From Botryotinia globosa (lineage: Eukaryota > Ascomycota > Leotiomycetes > Helotiales > Sclerotiniaceae), in contig RCSZ01000002.1 of assembly GCA_014898425.1 (NCBI GenBank), positions 1-64,000 on the forward strand: a stretch of 64,000 bases of DNA, given 5' to 3'. Both the position numbers and the translations under genes were made by a program. The notes beneath the pieces were generated by a model. The model ran no database searches. It worked only from the letters and a program-made list of their open reading frames with translations, and was not told where the DNA came from. Shown in pieces: positions 1 to 10,445 of the stretch (positions are counted from its first letter, which is position 1; each line of letters opens with the position of its first letter).

Positions 1-264
1 TTGATTCTTGGTGATCCATTTATAGGTATATAGGGCTTATATATTAGGCTTATATAGCTTATAACTATTGAATTAAAGTTTACCGGGCCTAGTTCATCAA
101 GCTTAACTCATTGGTTTAGCTTATTAGCATTTATTTACTGATAATTGTTTATAAGCTTTAAAACCTATAATAGAGTTTATAATAAAGCCTACTTGAGACT
201 TTAAGTTTATAAGTGGGTTTATATTAGAATATCATTGGGATAAAGCTTACTAATATCTTTCAAT

Positions 265-345
265 ATATAATCTTTTAATAAATCTTTCAATATATAATCT
301 TTTAATAAATCTTTTAATAAATCTTTCAATAAATCTTTCAATATA
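265..345. repeat. Tandem AATCTTTYAATA-like repeats
   Basis: The words AATCTTTTAATA, AATCTTTCAATA and TATAATC alternate head to tail in this stretch. Looser copies of the same words (AATATT, TTTCAATAT) continue to about 840, so the whole of 240-850 is a decayed simple-sequence tract without coding content. Confidence 0.6.
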
Positions 346-934
346 TAATCTTTTAATATATTTCAATATTATTCTCTCGAAATATTAATATTTTATTAAA
401 AATCTTATAATAAAATTCAATACTATTCTCTCAAAAAACTAATATTTCATTAAAAATCTTTCAATATCGTTTAATATTATTCTCTTAAAATATTAATAAT
501 TTATTAAAAATCTTTTGATATAATTCAATATTATTTTTTGAAAATATCAATATTCTCTTCTAAATCTTTTAATATTATTTTTTAAAAATACTAATATTTC
601 ATTAAAATTTTTTCAATATATTTCAATATCATTCTTTCGAAATATTAATATTTCATTTTGAATCTTTTGATATAATTTAATATTATTCTCTGAAAATATT
701 AATATTTTCTTATAAATCTTTTAATATTATTCTCTCAAAATCCTAATATTTCATTAAAAATCTTTCAATATATATCTTTTAATATTCTTATTAATATTCT
801 TTCTTTTTAATATTCTAATTAATAGTATTTCTATTAATATTAGATTTTCAATTATATAATTTAACTACCCTATACCTCTTTTTGTTAGATTATTATTATT
901 TATACCCTTCCAAATTCAAATTTTAGAATTACTA

Positions 935-1600
935 ATACAAAACAATCAATTTGAAAGATAATTTAAATTTGTTTTCAATATTTCAAATATTGATTAAAAT
1001 AACCCCTAAATTACTAAAAAACTTTATTCAATTTTTTATTTTTTATTGAATTCAAGGTAATAACCAATTTCACTTATTTCGCAAATCACCACCCCTTTAC
1101 TTTCAAAATTATTATAGCTTTTCTTCAACCTTATCAAAACTAAACTTTAAAGTTAGTTCTACAAATCCATTATTATTAAATATATCGAAAATCTAATTTC
1201 ATATATAAAAAATTCAATTGATTCTTTATTCTTTTCTTTTTTTAGATTTTCGAAAAGTCTAAATTTGAAATATAAAAAGATAGTGATTAATTTTACTTAT
1301 TTCGTAAATCATTACCTCTTGATTTCGAAAATTATTATAGCTTTTTTTGAACCTTTTTAACCTCAAGCTTTAAAGTTACCTCTACAAATCAATTAATATT
1401 AAAAATATCGAAAATCTGAATTCATATAAAGAAAATTCAATTGAATCTTTATTCATTTTTTTTTTCAGATTTTGAAAAAGCCTAGAATTGAAGTGTAAAG
1501 AGATAATAACCAAATAATAACTTTTTGTTTAGGTTATCATCCCCCTTAGAATTAGGGTTATTACCAATACTGACCACCAAAAAAATCCTTAGAATAATAA
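935..1600 (+). repeat. Satellite module type 1, copy A
   Basis: It starts with an ACAATCAATTTGAAAGATAA-like segment and contains two monomers marked by ATTCAATTGATT (1212) and ATTCAATTGAAT (1435), 223 bp apart. It ends with the shared terminal module (CCCCCTTAGAATTAGGG, then TGACCACC and the AATCCTTAGAATAATA variant). Copy C at 4810-5485 has the same order of elements. Strand is given by the reading direction of the terminal module and is a convention. Most differences between copies look like C-to-T or G-to-A changes, which would fit RIP. Confidence 0.7.
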
Positions 1601-1950
1601 TTAGTATTTTTCTTATTAATATTTTTCTTATTAATATTTTTATTAATATTATTTTTCTTTTTTTTATTATTCTTATTATTATTAGTATTCTTATTAATTT
1701 TCTTATTTATATTAGTTTTATATATTCTTTTCATTATTCTTATTATTATTCTTATTCTTTTTCTTATTCTTTTCATTATTCTTCTTCTTATTATTATTAT
1801 TATTATTTTTCTTCTTTTTTTTAAAATTTTCTTATTATTATTCTTTTTCTTTTTCTTTTCTGTATTATTCTTATTATTCTTATTATTTTTATTATTCTTA
1901 TTATTCTTATTATTCTTATTATTCTTATTATTCTTATTATTCTTATTAAT
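1580..1950. repeat. ATTCTTATT-type microsatellite tract
   Basis: This is a near-continuous run of ATTCTTATT, ATTATT and TTTTCTT words, most regular at 1861-1945 (TATTCTTAT period). It separates satellite copies A and B and encodes only I/N/K or F/L/I low-complexity peptides on either strand. Confidence 0.75.
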
Positions 1951-1959
1951 ATTAGGTTA

Positions 1960-2985
1960 ATATTGAAATTTCGATTATGTGATTCAACTATACCACACCT
2001 CTTTTCGACTGGTTACTATTATACAAATTAAAGCTTTTTCAAAACTAATACAAATCGATCAATTTAAAAGATAATTTAAATCTGTTTTCAAAATTCAATA
2101 TATTATTGAAAATAAGCTCTAATTCTTTATAAAACTTTATTAAATTTTCTATTTAATATTGAATTAAAGGTAGTAACCAAATTTATTCATTTTGCTAATC
2201 ACCACCCCCCTGCCTTCAAAATTACCATAACTTTTTCTTCAACCCTTTCAAATTCTTCAAAATTAGGGTTATTTCGATTCAATATAGAAGCCTTATTATA
2301 AAAGCTTTTCGAATTCTAATTTCGAATAAATATTATTCAATTGAATCTCTATTAATTTCTTTTTTCAGATTTTCGAAAAACCCTAAATTAAGGTCAGAAG
2401 AGGTAATAACCAATTAGTGACTTTTAATGCTTTTTCGCTGATCACCACCCCCCTGTTTTTCATAAATTACTATAACTTTTTCAATCTCTTCAAAATTAGG
2501 GTTATTTCAATTCAATATAAAAGCCCTATTATAAAAACTATTCGAAATTCTAATTTCGAATAAATATAATTCAATTGAATCTCTATTAATTTCTTTTTTC
2601 AGATTTTCGAAAAGCCTTAAATTGAGGCCAGAAGAAGTGATAACCAATTAATAACTTTTAATACTTTTTCGCTAGTTACCACCCCCCTACCTTCAGAAAT
2701 TATCATAGCTTTTTTTCAACCTCTTCAAAATTAGGGTTATTTCAATTCAATATAAAAGCTTTAATATAAAAGATTTCGAAATTCTAATTTTATATATAAA
2801 AAATTCAATTGAATCTTTATTCATTTCTTTTTTCAGATTTTTGAAAAACCCTAAATTGAAACCAGGAGAGGTGGTGACCAATTGAAGCGTTTTTGCCTAG
2901 ATTACCACCCCCCTTAGGGTTGGGATCACCACTAATGCTGACCACCAATAAAATCCTCGGAATAATAGTTAGGCTTGCACACTAA
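1960..2985 (+). repeat. Satellite module type 2, copy B (three 234-bp monomers)
   Basis: The ATTCAATTGAAT palindrome occurs at 2335, 2569 and 2803, exactly 234 bp apart each time. Each monomer continues through TTTTTTCAGATTTT, CCCTAAATT, a GGTRRTRACCAATT box and CACCACCCCCCT, then TTAGGGTTATTTCAATTCAA. The run closes with the terminal module (CCCCCCTTAGGGTTGGG, TGACCACCAATAAAATCC, TCGGAATAATAGTTAGG). This is the least degraded copy and the best template for a consensus. Confidence 0.8.
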
Positions 2986-3239
2986 ACTATATAAAGTTAG
3001 CGATCGCCCTCCGGGTTTTCTTCTATCTTCCTACTTTCGGGTTTCAATCTGCCTTTCTTTTTTTGAAAATAAATATGCCTTCCTAAATAGGCTTAGTTCA
3101 TCTGCCTTTCTTTTTTTAGAAATAAATCTATCTTCCTAAATAAGCTTAGTTTATCTTCCTTCCTCTTTTCGAATTTCAATCCACCTCTCTTTTTTTTAAA
3201 AATGAATCTATCTTCCTAAATAAACTTAATTTATTTATT

Positions 3240-4065
3240 CTTTTAATTTTATTTTTTTTCAATTCTTTAAGTTTATTATAATATTTCTATTTAATTCTTT
3301 TTTTACCTTTTAATAATAATTATATTTTCTAAATTTTTAATAAATAAGTTATTATTAATATTATTATTTTTAATTTTTTTTAACATTTTTTTTATCTATA
3401 TTTTTCTTCGTATTTTTATTGATATTATTCTAATTCTTATCATTATTATTCTTATTCTCCTTATTCTTATTTTCTTATTTATATTCTTTATATTCTTTAT
3501 ATTCTTATTTTTCTTATTCTTATTATTTATATTCTAATTATAATTAATATTCTTATTAATATTCTTATTAATATTCTTATGATTTATAATCTTATGATTT
3601 ATATTCTTTTTATTAGTATTCTTCATCTTAATATTCTTCTTCTTAATATTCTTATTTAAATTCTTTTTATTAATATTATTTTTATTATTATTATTATTCT
3701 TTTTTTTTTTTTTAATATTTTTAATAATAACTTATCATTTTATATTCTTTTATTAATATTCTTTTTATTTATTCATTTTTCTTATTTTTCTTTCTCTTAT
3801 TTTTATTTTTTTATTTTTATTTTTCTTATTATTATTCTTTTCAATATTCTTATCAATATTTTTATTAATAATTTGTTTTTTTATATTCTTTTTCTTTATA
3901 TTATTTTTATATTTATTCTTCTTATTTTTTTTCTTATTATTATTCTTTTTATTATTATTTTTCTTTTTTTTATTGATTTTCTTATTAATATTTTTATTTT
4001 TTCAATAATTTTCTTATTAATATTTATTATTTTCTTTTTCTTTTTAATAATAATAATAAATAATA
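3240..4065. repeat. Low-complexity TTATTATTC / TTCTTTATA tract
   Basis: The tract consists of repeated TATTCTTA, TTTTTATTAATA and ATTATTATTC words with no regular period and no GC islands. An ORF across 3873-4340 is built of I, F, L and N only until about 4065 and is not a credible protein. Confidence 0.65.
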
Positions 4066-4669
4066 AGAGTGATTATATTAATAATATTAATAATATTAAT
4101 AATACTTATATTATTTTTATGAGATTCGGATTTGGATTGATATTATGTGAATATTATGTGATTTCAGATTCAATTATAAAATTTAAGTTTTTGAAAAATT
4201 TAAAAGTGCTATATAGTTCAAAATTCTTCAAAGATTTCAAAAATACTATTATTATATTGCTAGCTCCATTATTACGTAAGATATTTTGTAATACCAGTTG
4301 GATTTTAGTGATACCAGTAAAATTAGAAAATAAAAAATGAAATTTTATATATATATAATAAAAACTACACTAAAATATTCAGTTTTGAATTCTATTTATA
4401 GTAATATATTATATGTTTTTCGAAATTTCTAATATTTAAGCTTTTATATTAGATTAAAAATTTCATAAAAATAAAGGAAATCGTATTTTTCTAAGTCAAA
4501 AACGAACTAAGCCCGATTTGGATAAAAATTATATCAATCAATTCAGTTTTTTTTGAAAAGTTTAAAAAAGTTAATTTTAATAAGCTAGCTCTAATATTAA
4601 ACGAGATATTCTGTGATATCAGTTAAAATTCTAAAAATAGAACTCAATAAGGAATAACGCTAGCAAAAA

Positions 4670-4800
4670 AGTAAAAACACTATTAAATCCCAAATTTCTT
4701 TTAGATTTCAAAAATATATATATATATATATATTTAACCCTAAAAACCCTAAATATTTTGTAATACCAGTAAAACTAGTGATATTAGTTAGTAGGGTGTT
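4670..4800 (+). repeat. Dispersed repeat with (TA)n and CCCTAAAAACCCTAAA, copy 1
   Basis: A (TA)n run is followed by AACCCTAAAAACCCTAAA, TATTTTGTAATACCAGTAAA and ACTAGTGATA. A second copy with the same order of words lies at 9215-9365. The CCCTAAA words resemble telomere-type repeats, but there are only two per copy. The surrounding 4070-4670 stretch is AT-rich with no gene. Confidence 0.65.
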
Positions 4801-4809
4801 AGGGTTATT

Positions 4810-5485
4810 AGTATAGAACAATCAATTTGAAAAATAATTTAAATTTGTTTTCGATATTCGAAATATTGATTAAAATAATCCTTAGATTATTAAAAAACTT
4901 TATTCAATTTATTATTTTTATTGAATTCGAGGTGGTAACCAATTTCACTTATTTCACAGATCATTACTTTTTGATTTCGAAAATTATTATAGTTTTTTTT
5001 CAATTTCATCAAAATTAGACTTTAGGGTTGGCTTTATAGATTTATTACTATTGAATATATCGAAAATCTAATTTTATATATAAAAAATTCAATTGATTTT
5101 TTATTCTTTTTTTTTTCAGATTTTCGAAAAGTTTAGATTTGAAGTGTAAAGAGGTAGTGATCAATTTCACTTATTTTACAGGTTATTATCTCTCGATTTC
5201 GAAAATTACTATAGCTTTTCTTGAACCTTTTTAACCCTAAGTTTTAAGATTACCTTTACAAATCGATCAATATTAAAGATATCGAAAATCTGAATTTATA
5301 TAAAGAAAATTCAATTGAATCTCTATTCATTTCTTTTTTCAGATTTTGAAAAAGCCTAGAATTGAAGTATAAAGAGGTGGTGATTAAATAGTGACTTTTT
5401 GCCTGGGTTACCACCCCCCTTAGGGTTAGGGTCACCACCGATGCTGACCACCAAAAAAATCCTCGGAATAATAGTTAGGTTACAC
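4810..5485 (+). repeat. Satellite module type 1, copy C
   Basis: It has the same layout as copy A: AACAATCAATTTGAAAAATA at the start, ATTCAATTGATT at 5087, ATTCAATTGAAT at 5309 (222 bp apart), then the terminal module with CCCCCCTTAGGGTTAGGG and TGCTGACCACCAA. A short downstream tail (ACCTTATAAAGTTATTATACAG then CCCCCCGGGTTATAATC) resembles the tail after copy B near 2990-3040. Confidence 0.7.
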
Positions 5486-5589
5486 TCCAATTTTATATAC
5501 ATTATAACCTTATAAAGTTATTATACAGGTTACCCCCCGGGTTATAATCTGTATTCCTACTTTCTTTAAAGAAGTCTATCTCTCTAATT

Positions 5590-6270
5590 AATATTCTTTA
5601 TATTAATTATATTCTTTGTTTATTATTATTATTATTATATTTAATTTTTTTTTCTTTTAATAATAATAATATATAATTTGTATTTTTAATTTTCTTTAAC
5701 ATTCTTTTTATTTATATTTTTATTATTTATATATTTCTTATTTATATATTTCTTATTTATATTTTGCTATATATTCTTTTAATATTCTTATTTATATTCT
5801 TATTAATATTAATATAATTATTATTTTAATTCTTATTATTCTTTTTCTTTTTTTTATTCTTTTTATTCTTTTTATTCTTTTTATCTTTTTATTTATATTC
5901 TTTATATTTACCTCATTTATATTCATTTTATTTATATTATTTTTTTATTATTCTTAATCTTTTTATTTTTATTTTTATTTTTATTTTTATTTTTATTCTT
6001 ATTTTTATTCTTATTCTTATTCTTATTCTTATTCTTATTCTTATTCTTATTCTTATTCTTATTTTTATTCTTATTCTTATTCTTATTTTTATTCTTATTC
6101 TTATTCTTAATCTTATTAATATTCTTATTAATATTAATTTTATATATTCTTTTCATTATTCTTTTCATCATTATTCTTATTATTAATATTCTCATTAATA
6201 TTATTTTTCTTTTCCTTATTATTCTTATTATTCTTATTATTTTTATTATTCTTATTATTCTTATTAATAT
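5590..6270. repeat. Microsatellite tract, TTATTC hexamer array at about 5970-6120
   Basis: The core is an almost perfect TTATTC/TTATTT hexanucleotide array of more than 20 units, flanked by TTCTTTTTATT and TATTATTCTTATT words. On the minus strand it reads as a long N-K dipeptide repeat, an artefact of the hexamer rather than evidence of a protein. Confidence 0.8.
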
Positions 6271-6284
6271 TAAAATTTCAATTA

Positions 6285-7295
6285 TATAATTTAATTACCT
6301 TATATTCTTTACACCTCTTTTTGGTTAATCATTATTTTACAAATTGAAGCTTTTTTATAATTAATATAAATCAATTAATTTAAAAGATAATTTAAATTTA
6401 TTTTCAAAATTTAATATATTATTAAAAATAAACTCTAATTTTTTATTAAATTTTATTAAATTTTCTATTTTATATTGAATTAAAGGTAATAATCAAATTT
6501 ATTTATTTTGCTGGTTATTATTTTTTTTGTTTTTATAAATTATTATAGTTTTTTCTTTAATTCTTTTAAACTTTTCAAAATTAAGATTATTTCAATTCGA
6601 TATAGAAATCTTATTATAAAAGCTTTTCGAATTCTAATTTCAAATAAATATTATTCAATTGAATTTTTATTAATTCCTTTTTTCAGATTTTCAAAAAACT
6701 TTAAATTAAAGTCAAAAGAGATAGTAACCAATTAATAACTTTTAATATTTTTTCGTTAATCATTATCCCCCTATTTTTTATAAATTATTATAACTTTTTC
6801 AATTTCTTCAAAATTAAGATTATTTCAATTCAATATAAAAGCTTTTATATAAAAGATTTCAAAATTCTAATTTCAAATAATTATTATTCAATTGAATCTT
6901 TATTAATTTTCTTTTTTAAATTTCAAAAAAACCTAAAATTAAAGTTAAAAAAAATAATAACCAATTAATAATTTTTAATACTTTTTCACTAATCACCACC
7001 CCCCTATCTTTAAAAATTATTATAGCTTTTTTTCAACCTTTTCAAAATTAGGATTATTTCAATTTAATATAAAACCTTTTATATAAATAATTTCGAAATT
7101 CTAATTTCAAATTAATATTATTCAATTGAATTTTTATTAATTTCTTTTTTTAGATTTTCGAAAAGTTTTAAATTAAAGCTAAAAAAGATAATAACTAATT
7201 GAAACGTTTTTGTTTAAATTACTACCCCCCTTAAGATTAAAGTTATTATTAATACTAACCACTAATAAAATCCTTGGAATAATAGTTAGAGTTAT
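6285..7295 (+). repeat. Satellite module type 2, copy D (three monomers)
   Basis: ATTCAATTGAAT sits at 6653, 6886 and 7120 (spacing 233 and 234 bp), matching copy B. The copy is more AT-shifted than B: CACCACCCCCCT has become TTATTATTTTTT or CATTATCCCCCT in the first monomers, and the GGTGACCAATT box has become AGTAACCAATT. The terminal module is kept as CCCCCCTTAAGATTAAAG plus ATCCTTGGAATAATAG. The pattern is what progressive C-to-T mutation would give. Confidence 0.75.
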
Positions 7296-7429
7296 TATAC
7301 AGATTACCCTTCGGGGTTTATTTTATTTATATACTTCTTATTATTATTCTTTTTATTATAATCATTTTATTTCTTTTTCTTTTCCTTTTTATTATTATTA
7401 TTATTTTTAATATCCTACTTATTATTAAT

Positions 7430-7530
7430 ATTCTTTTTTTCAATATTCTTTTTAATATTCTTTTTAATATTCTTTTTAATATTCTTTTTAATATTCTTTT
7501 TAATATTCTTTTTAATATTCTTTTCAATAT
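7430..7530. repeat. 12-bp tandem array (AATATTCTTTTT)n
   Basis: About eight head-to-tail copies of AATATTCTTTTT, nearly identical. The array translates on the minus strand as a K-R-I-L repeat, which is an artefact. Confidence 0.85.
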
Positions 7531-7614
7531 TCTTTTTTTCTTTTCTTTTTCTTTTTTTATTTATATTCTTTTTGAAATTCTAATTATTCTTAATCTTTTT
7601 ATTATTATTATTAT

Positions 7615-7795
7615 TTTTATTTATATTCATCTTATTTATATTCATCTCATTTATATTCACCTCATTTATATTCATCTCATTTATATTTATCTTATTTATA
7701 TTCACCTCATTTATATTCATCTTATTTATATTTATCTCATTTATATTCACCTCATTTATATTCACCTCATTTATATTCATCTCATTTATATTATT
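7615..7795. repeat. 15-bp tandem array (CATTTATATTCATCT)n
   Basis: About twelve copies of a 15-mer, CATTTATATTCATCT or CATTTATATTCACCT, sit in direct tandem. The alternation of CAT and CAC at the end of the unit separates sub-types that could be used to follow unit homogenisation. Confidence 0.85.
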
Positions 7796-7799
7796 CTTC

Positions 7800-7972
7800 T
7801 TATTATTATTTATATTCTTTATATTCTTTATATTTTTTATATTCTTTATATTCTTTATATTCTTTATATTCTTTATATTCTTTATATTCTTTATATTCTT
7901 TATATTCTTTATATTCTTTATATTCTTTATATTCTTTATATTCTTTTATTCTTTATATTCTTATTTATAATC
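7800..7972. repeat. 9-bp tandem array (TTTATATTC)n
   Basis: About seventeen nearly perfect copies of TATTCTTTA, immediately after the 15-bp array. The high identity suggests recent expansion compared with the decayed satellite modules around it. Confidence 0.85.
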
Positions 7973-8084
7973 TTTTTAAAATTAATATTTTTATTTCTAT
8001 TCTTTTTATTAATATTATTAGTATTATTTTTATTATTTTTATTCTTTTTATTCTTTTTATTCTTTTTTTTCTTTTTTTTATTAT

Positions 8085-8415
8085 TATTATTATTCTTTTT
8101 AATATTCTTATTAATATTTTTATTAATAATCTTCTTATTAATATTCTTCTTATTAATATTCTTTTTATTAATATTCTTTTTATTAATATTCTTTTTATTA
8201 ATATTCTTTATATTATTAATATTCTTTTTATTTATATTCTAATTATTATTAGTATTCTTATTAATATTCTTATTAATATTCTTATAATTTATATTATTTT
8301 TATTAATTATCTTTTTATTTATATTCTTTTTATTATTATTCTTTTTATTATTATTCTTTTTATTATTATTCTTTTTATTAATATTCTTTTTATTAATATT
8401 CTTTTTATTAATATT
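8085..8415. repeat. TATTAATATTCTTTT minisatellite tract
   Basis: Repeated 15-mers of the type TTATTAATATTCTTT and TTATTATTATTCTTT, in two clusters (8130-8215 and 8330-8410). It leads directly into satellite copy E. Confidence 0.7.
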
Positions 8416-8419
8416 AGAT

Positions 8420-9205
8420 TAATATTGAAATTTCGATTATATGATTCAATTATTCTATATCTCTTTTCAACTAATCACCATTATATAAATTGAAGTTTTT
8501 CCAAAATTAATATAAATCAATCAATTCAAAAAATAATTTTAATTTGTTTTCAGAATTCAATATATTATTAAAAATAAGTCTTAATTCTTTATAAAACTTT
8601 ATTAAATTTTTTATTCTATATTGAATTAAAGATAATAACCAAATTTATTCTTTTTGCTAATTACCACCCCCCTATCTTCAAAAATTATTATAACTTTTTC
8701 TTCAATCCTTTTAAACTCTTCAAAATTAGGGTTATTTCAATTCGATACAAAAACCTTATTATAAAAGCTTTTCGAATTTTAATTTCGAATAAATATAATT
8801 CAATTGAATTTCTATTAATTCCTTTTCTCAGATTTTCGAAAAACCCTAAATTAAAACCAAAAGAGATAATAACCAATTAATAACTTTTAATACTTTTTCA
8901 CTAATCACCACCCCCCTATTGTTTATAAATTACCATAGCTTTTTCAATCTCTTCAAAATTAGAATTATTTCAATTGAATACAAAAAACCTAATATAAAAG
9001 CTTTTCGAATTCTAATTTTATATATAAAAAATTCAATTAAATCTCTATTAATTTATTTTTTCAGATTTTCGAAAAACCCTAAATTAAAGCCAGGAGAGAT
9101 GGTGACCAATTGGAGCGTTTTTAGCTGGGTCACAACCCCCCTTAGGGTTGTAATCGCCACCAGTACTGACCACCAATAAAATCCTTAGAATAATACTTAG
9201 GAATA
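8420..9205 (+). repeat. Satellite module type 2, copy E (two recognisable monomers)
   Basis: It begins with the AATATTGAAATTTCGATTAT word also found at the start of copy B. ATTCAATTGAAT lies at 8798 and the variant ATTCAATTAAAT at 9031 (233 bp apart). It ends with CCCCCCTTAGGGTTG, CCACCAGTACTGACCACC and AATCCTTAGAATAATA. It has one monomer fewer than B and D. Confidence 0.75.
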
Positions 9206-9214
9206 ATACTAGCG

Positions 9215-9257
9215 AAAAAGTAAAAACATTATTAAATCTCAAATTTTTTCTAAATTT

Positions 9258-9293
<36 letters not shown>

Positions 9294-9365
9294 ATCCTAA
9301 AAACCCTAAATATTTTGTAATACTAGTAAAACTAGTGATACCAGTTGATAGGGTATTAGAGTACC
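9215..9365 (+). repeat. Dispersed repeat with (TA)n and CCTAAAAACCCTAAA, copy 2
   Basis: Same order as the copy at 4670-4800: a TAGCGAAAAAGTAAAAACA word, a (TA)n run, CCTAAAAACCCTAAATATTT, GTAATACTAGTAAAACTAGTG and then a GTTGATAGGGTATTAGAG tail. In both cases it lies next to a satellite module, so the module and this element may have been duplicated together. Confidence 0.65.
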
Positions 9366-9479
9366 CTCAAAATTACAGGGATTGTTTGTAACACTTTGCC
9401 TTAGAAGAATTGCGAGAGTAGGGTATAATTTATCCTTAGAATCTATAACTATAGAATTGAGAGCAAAGCGCTTGTAAAG

Positions 9480-9560
9480 CGCTCCTATATACTAGCTATG
9501 TATACGTGATCGGGCACGTGCGCAGGTGCGCACGTGAGCGATCGCAATTGCGATTGAGTG
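9480..9560. other. Cluster of short palindromes with E-box words
   Basis: A GC-rich island in AT-rich surroundings. Positions 9515-9536 form an inverted repeat, CACGTGCGC then AGGT then GCGCACGTG. Positions 9541-9554 are a perfect 14-bp palindrome (ATCGCAATTGCGAT), overlapped by GCGATCGC. Two AGCGCT words lie just upstream (about 9467-9483). This could be a transposon terminus or the edge of an insertion. No protein or RNA gene is evident. Confidence 0.55.
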
Positions 9561-9929
9561 CGATCCGTGATATTATTTATACTACTTTTAACTCACTATA
9601 CTATATCTCTATATTTATTCATTTTTTAAAAAAAAAATTAAATTTCTATATAGATTCAAATTTGAATTTTTTAAAAAGATATATAATTTTCTTTCAATAA
9701 TTATTATTAAAGAGTTATTAAAGATTTTATAAAATTTTAAATTTGTATGTGATTTATATGTAAATTGAAAATCGATATTTTGAAGCTCTAGAAATCGATC
9801 CACAAAAATCCTAAAATTCTAAAAATTCTAATATAAGCTTAAAATAGCTTAAATTATATAAATATAATTTTTTATTAAATTATATTCAATATTGATAGAG
9901 AAATTGATAGACCAAAAAAGTGATTTTTG

Positions 9930-10260
9930 GTGTAAAAGGGTGGCTCAAAAGAGGGGTGGCCCGAAAGTAGGGTGGTTAACTTATGGCACAAGTTTGGAGA
10001 GGTTTGATTGGTTCGAAACCCTCCTTCTCTTCCAACAAGTGGTATGTAACCTCCTTGTCCAATTGCACTGCATCTTGCAGCTGGTACCAGTTGTACAAAC
10101 GATTTCGGGCCAACCATACGAATCCTCAACGTTTGATATGCTCCTCGTATACTGCGTAGGTTACCGCTCGATTGTGCTCCAGGAACGCTCTTACTGCCGT
10201 GTTTCGATCTTCCTCATCCTCCCAATCAAGTTCCTCATATCCAGATCCGAACAATGTTAG
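9930..10260 (-). pseudogene. Degraded coding remnant with in-frame TGA, likely mobile-element derived
   Basis: On the minus strand one frame from about 10258 to a TAA at 9976-9978 has normal composition and reads as an acidic then aromatic peptide (segments YEELDWEDEEDRN, LEHNRAVTYAVYEEHIK and WLARNRLYNWYQLQD). It is broken once by TGA between HIKR and GFVWLAR. CGA to TGA is the typical RIP nonsense change. No ATG opens it, so it is a 5'-truncated fragment. Just past its stop, three GGGTGG-type words spaced by RAAAG (9938-9975) look like an element's terminal repeats. I do not recognise the family with certainty. Confidence 0.5.
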
Positions 10261-10279
10261 GGTTAATCCACTTTACCAC

Positions 10280-10445
10280 TAACCCACAAAAGCGCGGAGT
10301 GTTCCGAATACGTTCGGAACAGTGGATCTACTATATAAACCCTGTCAGGTGATCGCTCCCTGACACTCACCCCTGTCTTGTGCGGACCCACCTGGTATGC
10401 GCCAATCAGGAAGGAGCTAGCTCCCTATAAACATAGGTCTATAAA
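10280..10445. other. Normal-composition flank with hairpin and TATA word
   Basis: This segment belongs to the same normal-composition island. It includes a perfect inverted repeat GTTCCGAA-TACG-TTCGGAAC (about 10302-10321) followed by CTATATAAACC, then a direct repeat of TATAAACATAG (about 10427-10450). The TATA word after a palindrome would fit a mobile-element promoter or LTR, but no element boundaries or target duplication can be set. Confidence 0.35.

Noticed and set aside
3873..4340. 155-codon plus-strand ORF
   Set aside because: The first two thirds are I/F/L/N low complexity from microsatellite sequence; no family feature in the rest.
5932..6195. Minus-strand ORF of N-K dipeptide repeats
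   Set aside because: It is the translation of a TTATTC hexamer array; composition alone explains the open frame.
7327..7780. Minus-strand ORFs with K-R-I-L and M-N-I-N-E repeats
   Set aside because: They are produced by the 12-bp and 15-bp tandem arrays and have no support as genes.
7600..8000. Possible CRISPR array from regular repeats
   Set aside because: Units are contiguous with no unique spacers, and the window is from a fungal nuclear genome.
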